A program made the position numbers and the translations under genes. The notes below the pieces were generated by a model that saw only the letters and a list, made by a program, of their open reading frames with translations, was not told the origin of the DNA and did no database searches. DNA of 55,346 nucleotides from the NCBI RefSeq assembly GCF_001043915.1, contig NZ_LABX01000175.1, positions 1 to 55,346 of the forward strand, given 5' to 3'. This document shows, piece after piece, positions 32,993-42,528 of this stretch. Source of the DNA: Methylobacterium aquaticum. Its GTDB lineage: Bacteria > Pseudomonadota > Alphaproteobacteria > Rhizobiales > Beijerinckiaceae. The first letter of the stretch is position 1. Each line of letters starts with the position of its first letter.

Positions 32993-33086
32993 CTGATCGA
33001 CTCCGCGCGGCCGATCGGTGCATGACGCACCGGGCACCGGAGCCGCTTCGTGTCTGCCGCGCCCGCGGCGAGCCCGGGGAGCCCGC

Positions 33087-33917
33087 GTGGTCCGCAGCTA
33101 CTTCCACCTCCACCTCGTGTCGGATTCCACCGGCGAGACCCTGATCAATGTCGGCCGCGCGGCGGCGGCGCAGTACGAGGGGGTCTCGGCGATCGAGCAC
33201 GTCTATCCCCTCGTGCGCTCGGGCACCCAGCTCGAACGGGTGATCAACGAGATCGAGCAGGCCCCCGGCATCGTGCTCTACACCCTGGTCGGGCGCGACC
33301 TGACCGAGCGGCTGGAGGAGGCGTGCCGGGCCACCGGCTCGCCGGTCCTGTCGGTGCTGGAGCCGGTGCACCGGATGCTGCAAGGCTATCTCGGCACCCA
33401 CTCCACGGCGCGGCCGGGCGCGCAGCACATGCTGAACGCCGAGTACTTCAAGCGCATCGACGCGATGAACTTCACCCTCGCCCACGACGACGGCAACCTG
33501 CCGCTCGATCTCAACGAGGCGGACGTGATCCTGCTCGGGGTGAGCCGCACCTCGAAGACGCCGACGGCGATCTACCTCGCCAATCGCGGCCTGAAGACCA
33601 CCAACATCCCGCTGATCCCCGGCGTGCCGCCGCCGGCGGTGCTGGAGACCCTGCGCCAGCCCCTCATCGTCGGGCTGATCGCCTCGCCGGAACGGATCGT
33701 GCAGATCCGCCAGAACCGCCTGCTCAGCCTCAAGGCCGACGATTCCTCGTCCTACGTCGACCGCGACGCGGTGGCGAACGAGATCGCGACCTCGCGCCGG
33801 CTCTTCGCCCGCAATCGCTGGCCGGTGATCGACGTCACGCGGCGCTCGATCGAGGAGACCGCGGCGGCGATCGTCGATCTCCACCGCGAGCACCGGCTGA
33901 AGTTCATCGCCGACTGA
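33087..33917 (+). CDS. DUF299 bifunctional kinase/phosphorylase (PEP synthase or PPDK regulator)
   Basis: This 276-residue protein is of the PPDK/PEP synthase regulatory family, which switches pyruvate phosphate dikinase or PEP synthase off by ADP-dependent Thr phosphorylation and on by phosphorolysis. Signatures are HLHLVSDSTGETL at the N terminus, YFKRIDAMNFTLAHDDG, and the nucleotide loop LLGVSRTSKTPTAIYLANRG near residue 155. The GTG at 33087 is preceded by GGGGAG. It is the first gene to the right of the probable origin and leads the maf-aroE-coaE-dnaQ series, a conserved order in alphaproteobacteria. Confidence 0.92.
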   Translation: MVRSYFHLHLVSDSTGETLINVGRAAAAQYEGVSAIEHVYPLVRSGTQLERVINEIEQAPGIVLYTLVGRDLTERLEEACRATGSPVLSVLEPVHRMLQGYLGTHSTARPGAQHMLNAEYFKRIDAMNFTLAHDDGNLPLDLNEADVILLGVSRTSKTPTAIYLANRGLKTTNIPLIPGVPPPAVLETLRQPLIVGLIASPERIVQIRQNRLLSLKADDSSSYVDRDAVANEIATSRRLFARNRWPVIDVTRRSIEETAAAIVDLHREHRLKFIAD

Positions 33918-33922
33918 CGCCG

Positions 33923-34546
33923 ATGCCGCACGACGCTTCGTCCCTCTGGCGCGGACCTGCGCCGCTCCTCCTCGCCTCGACCAGCCCGACCCGGCGGGCG
34001 CTCCTCGCTTCCGCCGGGCTCACCGTGGAGACCCGGGCCCCGGGCGTCGACGAGCGCGCCGTGGAGGCGGAGGCGGCGGGCCTCTCGCCGGCGCGCCTCG
34101 CCGAGCGCCTGGCCGCCGCCAAGGCCGCCGCGGTCGCGTCGGTCGCGCCCGACCGGGTGGTGATCGGCGCCGACCAGGTGCTCGATCTCGACGGCACGCT
34201 GTTCCACAAACCCGCCGACCGGGCGGGGGCCGCCGCCCATCTCGCCCGCCTCCAGGGGCGCCTCCATGCGCTCCATTCCGCCGTGGCTGTCGCCGTCGAC
34301 GGCGCGGTGGCCGACATCTTCGTCGTCACCGCGCGGCTCACGATGCGGTCCCTCGATGAGGCGGCGATCACAGCCTATCTCGACGCCGCCGGGCCCGCCG
34401 TCACCGGCAGCGTCGGCGCCTACCAGCTCGAGGGCGCCGGCATCAACCTGTTCGACCGCATCGAGGGCGACCACTCGACCATCCTGGGCCTGCCGCTGCT
34501 GCCGTTGCTCGCGCGGTTGCGCGGGCGGGGCCTGCTGGCGTTCTGA
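33923..34546 (+). CDS. maf: Maf family nucleotide pyrophosphatase
   Basis: Maf proteins hydrolyse non-canonical or modified nucleoside triphosphates to monophosphates. The 207-residue product begins with the family motif LLLASTSPTRRALL. It continues with VVIGADQVLDLDG carrying the catalytic Asp, KPADRAGAAAHL, and near the end GAYQLEGAGINLFDRIEGDH. The ATG is five bases after the DUF299 stop codon and aroE follows after 12 bases, so it is inside the operon. This is the YceF-like rather than the dTTPase type, judging from the ASTSP motif; that subfamily call is less sure. Confidence 0.93.
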   Translation: MPHDASSLWRGPAPLLLASTSPTRRALLASAGLTVETRAPGVDERAVEAEAAGLSPARLAERLAAAKAAAVASVAPDRVVIGADQVLDLDGTLFHKPADRAGAAAHLARLQGRLHALHSAVAVAVDGAVADIFVVTARLTMRSLDEAAITAYLDAAGPAVTGSVGAYQLEGAGINLFDRIEGDHSTILGLPLLPLLARLRGRGLLAF

Positions 34547-34558
34547 GACGATTTCGCG

Positions 34559-35422
34559 ATGACGACCCCGCACCCCCGAGCCTTCGTGGTGGGCCACCCG
34601 ATCGCCCATTCCCGCTCGCCGCTGATCCACGGCCACTGGCTCGCCGAGCACGGCCTGCCCGGAACCTACGAGCGCGTCGACGTCCGTCCCGACGCCTTTC
34701 CGGATTTCGTCCGGTCCTTGCGCGAGGCGGGCTTCGTCGGCGGCAACGTCACGATCCCCCACAAGGAGGCGGCGTTCCGCCTCGTCGACGGGCTGACCCC
34801 CCGGGCGGAGCGGATCGGCGCCGTCAACACGCTGTGGTTCGAGGACGGGCGCCTGCACGGCGACAACACCGACGCGCCGGGCTTCCTCGCCCATCTCGAT
34901 GCCAGCCTGGGCGCCGGCTGGCCAGAGGCGACGGGCATCGCCCATGGCCGCGCCGCCCTGGTGCTCGGGGCCGGCGGGGCAGCCCGCGCCATCCTGGTCG
35001 GCCTCCTCGACCGCGGCCTGGAGCGCCTGATCGTGGCGAACCGCAGCGCCGAGCGGGCCGAGAGCCTGACCGCCCTCGATCCCGCCCGGATCAGCGCCAT
35101 TCCGTGGGATGCGGTGCCGTCGCGTCTCCCGGAGACCGGGCTCCTCATCAACACCACCGCCCTCGGCATGGCCGGGCAGGACCCGCTCACCCTCGACCTC
35201 GCGCCCCTGCCGGGCGGGGCGGCGGTGGCCGACGTCGTCTACGTGCCGCTCGAAACCCCCCTGCTGGCCGCCGCCCGCGCCCGGGACCTGCCGGCGGTGG
35301 ACGGGCTCGGCATGCTGCTGCACCAGGCGGTGCCGGGCTTCCGCCACTGGTTCGGCCGCACGCCCGTGGTGACGCCGTCGCTGCGCGCCCGCATCGTCGC
35401 CGATCTCGGGAGCCACGGATGA
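34559..35422 (+). CDS. aroE: Shikimate dehydrogenase
   Basis: AroE reduces 3-dehydroshikimate to shikimate with NADPH in aromatic amino acid synthesis. The 287-residue product has the substrate motif HPIAHSRSPLIHGHWL near residue 15, GGNVTIPHKEAAF with the catalytic Lys, and DNTDAPGF. The Rossmann loop is LVLGAGGAARAIL, with NRSAERA giving NADP preference, and GLGMLLHQA lies near the end. Its stop codon overlaps the coaE start by four bases. Confidence 0.96.
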   Translation: MTTPHPRAFVVGHPIAHSRSPLIHGHWLAEHGLPGTYERVDVRPDAFPDFVRSLREAGFVGGNVTIPHKEAAFRLVDGLTPRAERIGAVNTLWFEDGRLHGDNTDAPGFLAHLDASLGAGWPEATGIAHGRAALVLGAGGAARAILVGLLDRGLERLIVANRSAERAESLTALDPARISAIPWDAVPSRLPETGLLINTTALGMAGQDPLTLDLAPLPGGAAVADVVYVPLETPLLAAARARDLPAVDGLGMLLHQAVPGFRHWFGRTPVVTPSLRARIVADLGSHG

Positions 35423-36024
35423 GCCGGCCCTTCGTCCTCGGCCTCACCGGTTCGATCGGCATGGGCAAGAGCGCCACGGCGGCGATGTTCCGGGCGCGCG
35501 GCGTGCCGGTCCACGATGCCGATGCCTGCGTGCACGCCCTCTACGGGCCGGGCGGCGCCGCCGCGGCGGCGATCGGCGACGCCTTCCCCGGCACGCTCAG
35601 CCCCGACGGCGCGGTCGACCGCGCCGCCCTGCGCACGGCCGTGCTCGGCGAGCCTGAGCGCCTGCGCCGCCTCGAATCCCTGGTGCATCCCCTGGTGGGC
35701 CGAGCCCGGGACGATTTCCTTGCCGCCCACGCCGCCGCGCCGCTCGTGGTGCTCGACGTGCCGCTGCTGTTCGAGACCGGGGGCGAGGCGGGCTGCGACG
35801 CCGTCGCGGTGGTCACCGCCCCGGCCGAGGTGCAGCGGGCCCGGGTGCTGGCCCGGCCGGGCATGACCGAGGAGGCTTTCGCGCAGATCCTCGCCAAGCA
35901 GATGGCGGATGCCGAGAAGCGCCGGCGCGCCGACTTCCTGATCGAGACCGATCGCGGCTTCCCGCAGGCCGAGGCGCAGGTCGAGGCGGCGATCGCCGCC
36001 GTGGCGGCGCGGCGGGCCGGTTAA
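35419..36024 (+). CDS. coaE: Dephospho-CoA kinase
   Basis: CoaE performs the last step of coenzyme A synthesis, phosphorylating the 3' hydroxyl of dephospho-CoA. The 201-residue product starts with the P-loop GLTGSIGMGKSATA. HDADACVHALYGPGG follows, then the lid-type segment SLVHPLVGRARDDF and LDVPLLFETGGEAGCDAV. The ATG overlaps the aroE stop codon (ATGA), so translation is coupled. Confidence 0.95.
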   Translation: MSRPFVLGLTGSIGMGKSATAAMFRARGVPVHDADACVHALYGPGGAAAAAIGDAFPGTLSPDGAVDRAALRTAVLGEPERLRRLESLVHPLVGRARDDFLAAHAAAPLVVLDVPLLFETGGEAGCDAVAVVTAPAEVQRARVLARPGMTEEAFAQILAKQMADAEKRRRADFLIETDRGFPQAEAQVEAAIAAVAARRAG

Positions 36025-36072
36025 CGCTTCCTCGCTACACCGGTCGAGACCAGATCACAGGGGAACCGCACG

Positions 36073-36792
36073 ATGCTGCGCGAGATCGTCCTCGACACCG
36101 AGACCACCGGCACCGAGGCCAAGACCGACCGGCTGATCGAGATCGGCGGCATCGAGCTTCTCAACCACATCCCGTCCGGCCGCGAGTTCCACCGCTACAT
36201 CAACCCGCAGCGGCCGGTCTCCGAGGGTGCGTTCCGGGTCCACGGCCTGTCGGATGCGTTCCTCTCCGACAAGCCGCTCTTCGCGCAGATCCTGCCCGAC
36301 TTCCTGGATTTCTGCGGCGACGCCACCCTGGTGATCCACAACGCCGCCTTCGACGTCGGCTTCCTCAACGCCGAATATGCCCGACTCGGCGACAAGGCCC
36401 CGCCGGCGATCCAACTCGCCTCGGTCGTCGACACCCTGGCGCTCGCCCGCCGCAAGCATCCGGGTGCGGCCAACAACCTCGATGCGCTCTGCTCGCGCTA
36501 CGGCATCGACAATTCCCGCCGCACCAAGCACGGCGCGCTCCTCGACGCGCAGATCCTGGCGGAAGTCTATATCGAGCTGCTCGGCGGCAAGCAGACGACC
36601 CTCGGGCTGACGGTGGAGCGCCATGCCGGCCCGGCCGGTCCGAGCTTGCGCGCCGCGCCGATCGAGCACGGCCCCCGCCCGACCCGCAGCCGCCTCACCG
36701 AGGCCGAGCTGGCGGCGCATGCCGCCTTCACGGCGGGGTTGGGGGAGAAGGCGATCTGGCGGGATTACCTGGGTGAGGGATCGGTCGTGTGA
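36073..36792 (+). CDS. dnaQ: DNA polymerase III epsilon subunit (3'-5' proofreading exonuclease)
   Basis: The 239-residue DnaQ has the three DEDDh exonuclease motifs: Exo I VLDTETTG near the N terminus, Exo II VIHNAAFDVGFLN around residue 90, and Exo III TKHGALLDAQILAEVY near 155. The C-terminal 60 residues carry the segment that binds the alpha subunit. It ends the maf-aroE-coaE-dnaQ run next to the probable origin, 48 bases after coaE. The HigBA-like pair follows 57 bases on. Confidence 0.95.
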   Translation: MLREIVLDTETTGTEAKTDRLIEIGGIELLNHIPSGREFHRYINPQRPVSEGAFRVHGLSDAFLSDKPLFAQILPDFLDFCGDATLVIHNAAFDVGFLNAEYARLGDKAPPAIQLASVVDTLALARRKHPGAANNLDALCSRYGIDNSRRTKHGALLDAQILAEVYIELLGGKQTTLGLTVERHAGPAGPSLRAAPIEHGPRPTRSRLTEAELAAHAAFTAGLGEKAIWRDYLGEGSVV

Positions 36793-36849
36793 GACGGGCT
36801 ACGTGGACCGGGCGGGCGGCAAGTGTAAAGGTTCTCGCAGGTTCGTCGC

Positions 36850-37179
36850 ATGAAGGTGCTCAAGTTTCACGGCAGCGCCCTCAGCGATCTGCGCGCCTTT
36901 CCGCATGCGGCGCGGCGTGAAGCGGGTTACCAACTCGATAAGGTCCAGAGCGGGCTGATGCCAAGTGACTGGAAGCCGATGCCCACGATCGGGATCGGCG
37001 TTCAGGAAATCAGGATACGGGATGAGGCTGGCGCATTTCGAGTGGTCTATGTCGCCAAGTTCGCTAACGCGGTCCACGTGCTACACTGTTTCCAGAAAAA
37101 GACGCAAAAAACGAGCAGCGCAGATCTGGAGTTGGCAAAGAAGCGCTATGCCGATCTCGCCAAGGAGCTAGGCCGATGA
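36850..37179 (+). CDS. higB: HigB/RelE-like toxin (phage Gp49-like family)
   Basis: The 109-residue toxin of a type II system belongs to the Gp49-like/HigB branch of the RelE superfamily, whose members cleave mRNA on the ribosome. Its features are LKFHGSALSDLRAFPHAARR at the N terminus, the strand VQEIRIRDEAGAFRVVYVAK, and VHVLHCFQKKTQKTS with the basic patch typical of the fold. It comes first and the antitoxin second, as in higBA, with a four-base overlap. Its base composition is less GC-rich than that of dnaQ before it, which suggests transfer. Confidence 0.9.
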   Translation: MKVLKFHGSALSDLRAFPHAARREAGYQLDKVQSGLMPSDWKPMPTIGIGVQEIRIRDEAGAFRVVYVAKFANAVHVLHCFQKKTQKTSSADLELAKKRYADLAKELGR

Positions 37180-37457
37180 GCGACGACGGTTTCGCGAGCG
37201 TGTGGGACGCCATCGAAGACACGCCTGCGGATGTGCAGACGATGAAGATGCGCTCTGCGCTCATGATGGCATTGCAGCGTCACATCCAGGCGAAGGAATG
37301 GACGAACGCCGAAGCGGCACTCAGACTCGGCGTGACGGAGTCTCGCGTCGAGAACCTTTTGCGCGGCAAGATCAATACGTTTTCCCTCGACGATCTCATC
37401 GCCCTGCTGGCAGCGGTCGGGCTGCGGGTCGAGATCCACATTCCGGACGCCGCCTGA
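37176..37457 (+). CDS. higA: HigA-like Xre family antitoxin
   Basis: The 93-residue antitoxin has an XRE-type helix-turn-helix (WTNAEAALRLGVTESRVENL) at about residues 43-62, followed by LLRGKINTFSLDDLIALLAA, as in the HigA/DUF-type antitoxins that pair with Gp49-like toxins. The ATG overlaps the toxin stop codon by four bases. It would neutralise the toxin and repress the shared promoter in the short gap after dnaQ. Confidence 0.9.
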   Translation: MSDDGFASVWDAIEDTPADVQTMKMRSALMMALQRHIQAKEWTNAEAALRLGVTESRVENLLRGKINTFSLDDLIALLAAVGLRVEIHIPDAA

Positions 37458-37465
37458 GCAGGGCA

Positions 37466-37493
37466 GCGCCCGACCCTGGTGTAGGGCGGGCGC
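37466..37493. terminator. Possible bidirectional terminator hairpin
   Basis: GCGCCCGACCCT (37466-37477) pairs with AGGGCGGGCGC (37483-37493), leaving one bulged A and a five-base loop. It sits exactly between the convergent higA and gcvP genes. There is no T run, so the call rests on stem strength and position. Confidence 0.45.
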
Positions 37494-37503
37494 CGCGGGC
37501 GTC

Positions 37504-40353
<2,850 letters not shown>

Positions 40354-40408
40354 GAGGGGTGCCCCGGTCGGAGCCGTTGCGAGGCGGCTCGAAAGGTTGG
40401 GCGCGTCT

Positions 40409-40590
40409 CCCCTCTCCAGGCGATCCGAGGCTTGCCCCGGATCGCTGCAAGGTGTGGGAGAGGGGTCGGGGGTGAGGGTGGCTCGGCTTCAGGCGTGAAC
40501 TCTGATCGCTGAGCGGAGCAGCGGAACGGTCCGAACTCAATTCGGCACCGTCTCCACCCTCGCCCCTCCTCCTCTCCGGAGAGGGATCCC
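40409..40590. repeat. Long palindromic repeat between gcvP and gcvH
   Basis: CCCCTCTCC (40409-40417) pairs with GGGAGAGGGG (40456-40465). GGTGAGGGTGG (40471-40481) faces CCACCCTCGCCCC (40554-40566), and a second hairpin CCTCTCCGGAGAGG lies at about 40570-40583. It has the same layout as the repeat at 11-207. It interrupts the gcv set and may affect how much gcvP is made relative to gcvH. Confidence 0.6.
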
Positions 40591-40635
40591 GCGCTATACT
40601 GGTGTTGGAACAGATCAGGCGGACATCACAACGGT

Positions 40636-41004
40636 TCAGCCGACGAAGGCGCGGTAGGCCGCCTCGTCCATCAATCCGTCGAGCTGCGACGGGTCGCTGA
40701 GGCGCACGCGGTAGAGCCAGCCGGCGCCCTGGGGATCGGTGCCGACGCTCTCGGGGTTCGCCACCGCGTCCTCGTTGACCTCGGTCACCTCGCCATCGAC
40801 CGGCGCGTAGACGTCGGAGGCCGCCTTGACCGATTCCACCACCGCGGCGGCGGCGCCCTTGGTCAGCGTGGCGCCGACCTTCGGCAATTCGACGAAGACG
40901 AGGTCGCCGAGCTGCTCGGCGGCGTGGTCGGTGATCCCCACCGTCGCCACGTCGCCCTCCAGGCGCAGCCACTCGTGCTCGTCGGTATATTTCAGCATGA
41001 ACAT
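40636..41004 (-). CDS. gcvH: Glycine cleavage system H protein
   Basis: GcvH is the small lipoyl carrier that shuttles the aminomethyl group between the P and T proteins. The 122-residue length is normal. The lipoylated Lys60 lies in VVESVKAASDVYAPVDGEV, and the N terminus YTDEHEWLRLEGDVATVGIT is the family standard. It starts ten bases after the gcvT stop codon on the same strand. Confidence 0.97.
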   Translation of the reverse strand: MFMLKYTDEHEWLRLEGDVATVGITDHAAEQLGDLVFVELPKVGATLTKGAAAAVVESVKAASDVYAPVDGEVTEVNEDAVANPESVGTDPQGAGWLYRVRLSDPSQLDGLMDEAAYRAFVG

Positions 41005-41013
41005 TCCCCTTCG

Positions 41014-42177
41014 TCAGGACCGTTTGAAGCCGGCGGGGCGGAACGGCAGCGGCACCACCGCGCAGGGCAGGCGCTGGCCGCGCACCTCGGCGAAGACCTG
41101 CCTGCCCGGGACGGCCAGGGCGCTCGGCAGCACCCCCATGGCGATCGGCCCGTCCAGGCTCGGCCCGAAGCCGCCGGAGGTCACCCGGCCGGCGGCCTCG
41201 GCCGCCTCGGCGGCCTGGTAGAGCGCCGCACCGGCCCGCACCGGGGTGCGTCCCTCCGGCCTCAATCCCACCCGCAGGTGCGCCGGCCCCTCCGCGAGTT
41301 CCGCCAGGATGCGCTCGGCGCCGGGAAAGCCGCCGGCCCGGTCGCCGCCCCGGCGCCGCACCTTCGGGATCGCCCAGGACAGGCCGGCCTCGACCGGCGA
41401 GGTCTCGCGGTCGATGTCCGAGCCGTGCAGGCACAGCCCCGCTTCGAGGCGCAGCGAATCGCGGGCGCCGAGGCCGATCGGCTTCACCTCCGGATCGGCG
41501 AGCAGCGCGCGGGCAAGCGCCAAGGCGGATTCGGCCGGCAGCGCGATCTCGAACCCGTCCTCCCCGGTATAGCCGGAGCGGACGGCAACACCCTCTTGCA
41601 CGCCCTCCTCTCCCGCGAAGGTGACCGGCCGCGCATCCATGAACCGCATCTCGGCGGCGACGGGCAGGTGGCGGGCGAGCGCCGCTTCCGCTCCCGGGCC
41701 CTGGAGCGCGATCAGGGCCCGGTCGATCGGCTCCACCGTGCAATCGGTGCCGATCGCGTCGAGCAGATGGGCGAGGTCGGCGGCCTTGTTGGCGGCGTTG
41801 ACGACCAGCAGGTAATGGTCGCTCAGGTTCGCGAGCATCAGGTCGTCGAGGATGCCGCCGCCCTGCGTCGTGAAGAATCCGTAACGCTGGCGCCCGGGCT
41901 TGAGCCCGAGAACGTCGATCGGCAGCACCGTCTCCAGGGCGCGGGCGGCGTCGGCGAGGTCGCCGGAGCGAGCCCGCACGGCAATCTGGCCCATATGCGA
42001 CACGTCGAACAGGCCGGCCGCCTTGCGGGTGTGCAGGTGCTCCTTGAGCAGCCCGAGCGGATAGTGCAGCGGCATCAGATAGCCGGCAAACGGCACCATC
42101 CGGGCGCCGACCTCCTGGTGCAGCGCGTGCAACGGGGTCTGGAGCAGGGTGAGGCCGGAGGCCGGATCGGCGGTCAT
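41014..42177 (-). CDS. gcvT: Glycine cleavage system T protein (aminomethyltransferase)
   Basis: GcvT transfers the one-carbon unit from the H-protein-bound intermediate to tetrahydrofolate and releases ammonia. The 387-residue product has RMVPFAGYLMPLHYP near residue 28, DVSHMGQI, GRQRYGFFTTQGGGILDDLM and RSGYTGEDGFEIALP. The late C-terminal motif is RVTSGGFGPSLDGPIAMG. The ATG at 42177 gives the family's usual N terminus; reading further upstream adds an unconserved basic stretch. First gene of the gcv set. Confidence 0.96.
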   Translation of the reverse strand: MTADPASGLTLLQTPLHALHQEVGARMVPFAGYLMPLHYPLGLLKEHLHTRKAAGLFDVSHMGQIAVRARSGDLADAARALETVLPIDVLGLKPGRQRYGFFTTQGGGILDDLMLANLSDHYLLVVNAANKAADLAHLLDAIGTDCTVEPIDRALIALQGPGAEAALARHLPVAAEMRFMDARPVTFAGEEGVQEGVAVRSGYTGEDGFEIALPAESALALARALLADPEVKPIGLGARDSLRLEAGLCLHGSDIDRETSPVEAGLSWAIPKVRRRGGDRAGGFPGAERILAELAEGPAHLRVGLRPEGRTPVRAGAALYQAAEAAEAAGRVTSGGFGPSLDGPIAMGVLPSALAVPGRQVFAEVRGQRLPCAVVPLPFRPAGFKRS

Positions 42178-42528
42178 CGTGAGGCGGTGTCCCGAGGCAT
42201 GGCGGACACGCGCGGGCAGCCGACCCCGCACCCTCTTGCCGAAGCGGCCTCGACGAGGAGAGAGCGACGGGAAGGCCGGCCCTGCACGGCCCGACTCGGG
42301 GCGACCTTAGGACAAAGGTGCCATTGACGCTACCCGTCGAACGGTGCGGGACGCGCGACCTCCGGCGCGCCGGCACGGGCGCGAGGGCAGCGGAATGCGG
42401 CAAGAACGACCGACTTCATCCCCTCTCACGAAAATGTTTTTCACTTGAGAGCGGCTCGGCGGCAAACGAAGCAGCTTCTGCCGCGACCGGGGACTTATCC
42501 TGGCGCCATCGATGGGAGATACGACGCC
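42178..42528. other. Divergent intergenic region gcvT / aceE-type gene
   Basis: This 351-base gap holds the promoters of two divergent transcripts. I looked for a glycine riboswitch in the leader of gcvT and found neither its GG-rich core nor tandem aptamers. An AT-richer ACGAAAATGTTTTTCACTTG (about 42429-42448) is the likeliest promoter area for the plus-strand gene. Its ribosome site GGGAG is 12 bases before 42529. Confidence 0.45.

Larger units (their letters stand above)
32555..33086. other. Probable chromosomal replication origin (oriC)
   Basis: This 532-base gap lies between the divergent hemE and DUF299 genes, the place of oriC in Caulobacter. It contains a perfect CtrA box TTAA-N7-TTAAC (32781-32796) and a consensus DnaA box TTATCCACA (32984-32992). 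GTTAAC half sites lie at 32909 and 32940, and an AT-rich tract at 32683-32721 could unwind. There are five GANTC methylation sites (32697, 32705, 32826, 32880, 32999). Genes on either side point away from it. No convincing gene is inside. GC-skew evidence is not available from this window. Confidence 0.7.

Noticed and set aside
42178..42445. Glycine riboswitch before gcvT
   Set aside because: This is an expected place for one, but I found neither the conserved aptamer core nor a tandem arrangement in the leader strand.
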